Positions 14,613 through 14,683 of a stretch of 14,683 nt of DNA are shown here, piece by piece. The stretch covers positions 1 through 14,683 of the forward strand of contig JAFYBI010000506.1 in the NCBI GenBank assembly GCA_017540285.1. The letters are read 5' to 3'. This stretch comes from Clostridia bacterium (lineage in GTDB: Bacteria; Bacillota; Clostridia; Oscillospirales; CAG-272). A program made the position numbers and the translations under genes. The notes beneath the pieces are model-generated. The model had not been told where the DNA came from and searched no databases. It saw only the letters and a list, made by a program, of their open reading frames with translations. Within the stretch, counting starts at the first letter, position 1. Each line of letters begins with the position of its first letter.

Positions 14613-14683
14613 CGAACAACCAACCCGACGCGGTCCGCGCGGACTTTATGTCGATGATGCCGGAGGAGCTCGGCGAATACGTC
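14609..14683 (+). CDS. rlmN: Probable RlmN (23S rRNA A2503 methyltransferase), N-terminal fragment
   Basis: Only 25 codons are visible before the window ends. The ATG overlaps the rsmB stop (ATGA) and is preceded by AGAAGGA (14595-14601). The fragment, with FMSMMPEELGEYV, resembles the short N-terminal helix of radical-SAM RlmN enzymes (a pattern of the form Lxxlt.eEL.e.l). The rsmB-rlmN order is common in Firmicutes. The call rests mainly on gene order, since no catalytic motif is within the window. An internal ATG at 14648 is possible but lacks a comparable site. Confidence 0.65.
   Translation, partial: MTNNQPDAVRADFMSMMPEELGEYV

Overview
The window is chromosomal DNA from a GC-rich member of the Firmicutes, most likely an uncultured Clostridia lineage of the Oscillospiraceae kind. 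Two things point there. The gene order yicC-remA-gmk-rpoZ-priA-def-fmt-yugP-rsmB-rlmN is the classic Firmicutes housekeeping block. The accessory genes upstream (DUF4230, DUF5685 and a J-domain protein with a cysteine-rich tail) are families I associate with Clostridia. Start sites mostly carry strong GGAGG-type ribosome binding sites and promoters look sigma-A-like. I see no insertion sequence, phage gene, CRISPR array, tRNA or rRNA.

Layout. (1) 1-882, minus strand: a COG0523/CobW-family metal-chaperone GTPase, cut by the left edge, with a near-consensus promoter. (2) 883-1118: a divergent intergenic region with one promoter per direction. (3) 1119-2663, plus strand: a two-gene unit with a membrane-anchored DUF4230 protein and a multi-pass membrane protein of unknown function. 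(4) 2664-2797: a hairpin, then a promoter whose -35 lies inside a 7-bp inverted repeat. (5) 2798-4879: a tight three-gene unit of DUF5685, J-domain/Cys-rich protein and a six-helix membrane protein, closed by an intrinsic terminator at 4893-4930. (6) A consensus promoter overlaps that terminator. It starts a long, almost gapless run of genes on the same strand to the right edge: an exported protein with what looks like a catalytically dead endonuclease/exonuclease/phosphatase (EEP) domain, then yicC, remA, gmk, rpoZ, priA, def, fmt, yugP, rsmB and the first 25 codons of a probable rlmN.

How the genes work together. The long operon covers RNA processing (YicC), a DNA-binding regulator (RemA), guanine nucleotide metabolism (Gmk), an RNA polymerase subunit (omega), replication restart (PriA), and N-formyl handling at both ends of translation (Fmt adds the formyl group to initiator Met-tRNA, Def removes it from new proteins). 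It continues with a membrane zinc protease and ribosomal RNA methylation (RsmB, RlmN). Several junctions are ATGA or GTGA overlaps, which suggests translational coupling.

The least understood part is the DUF5685/J-domain/membrane-protein unit. DUF5685 carries two aspartate-rich motifs reminiscent of isoprenoid synthases, and its J-domain partner ends in ten cysteines within 28 residues. The exported pseudo-EEP protein at the head of the housekeeping operon and the enlarged omega subunit are further oddities.
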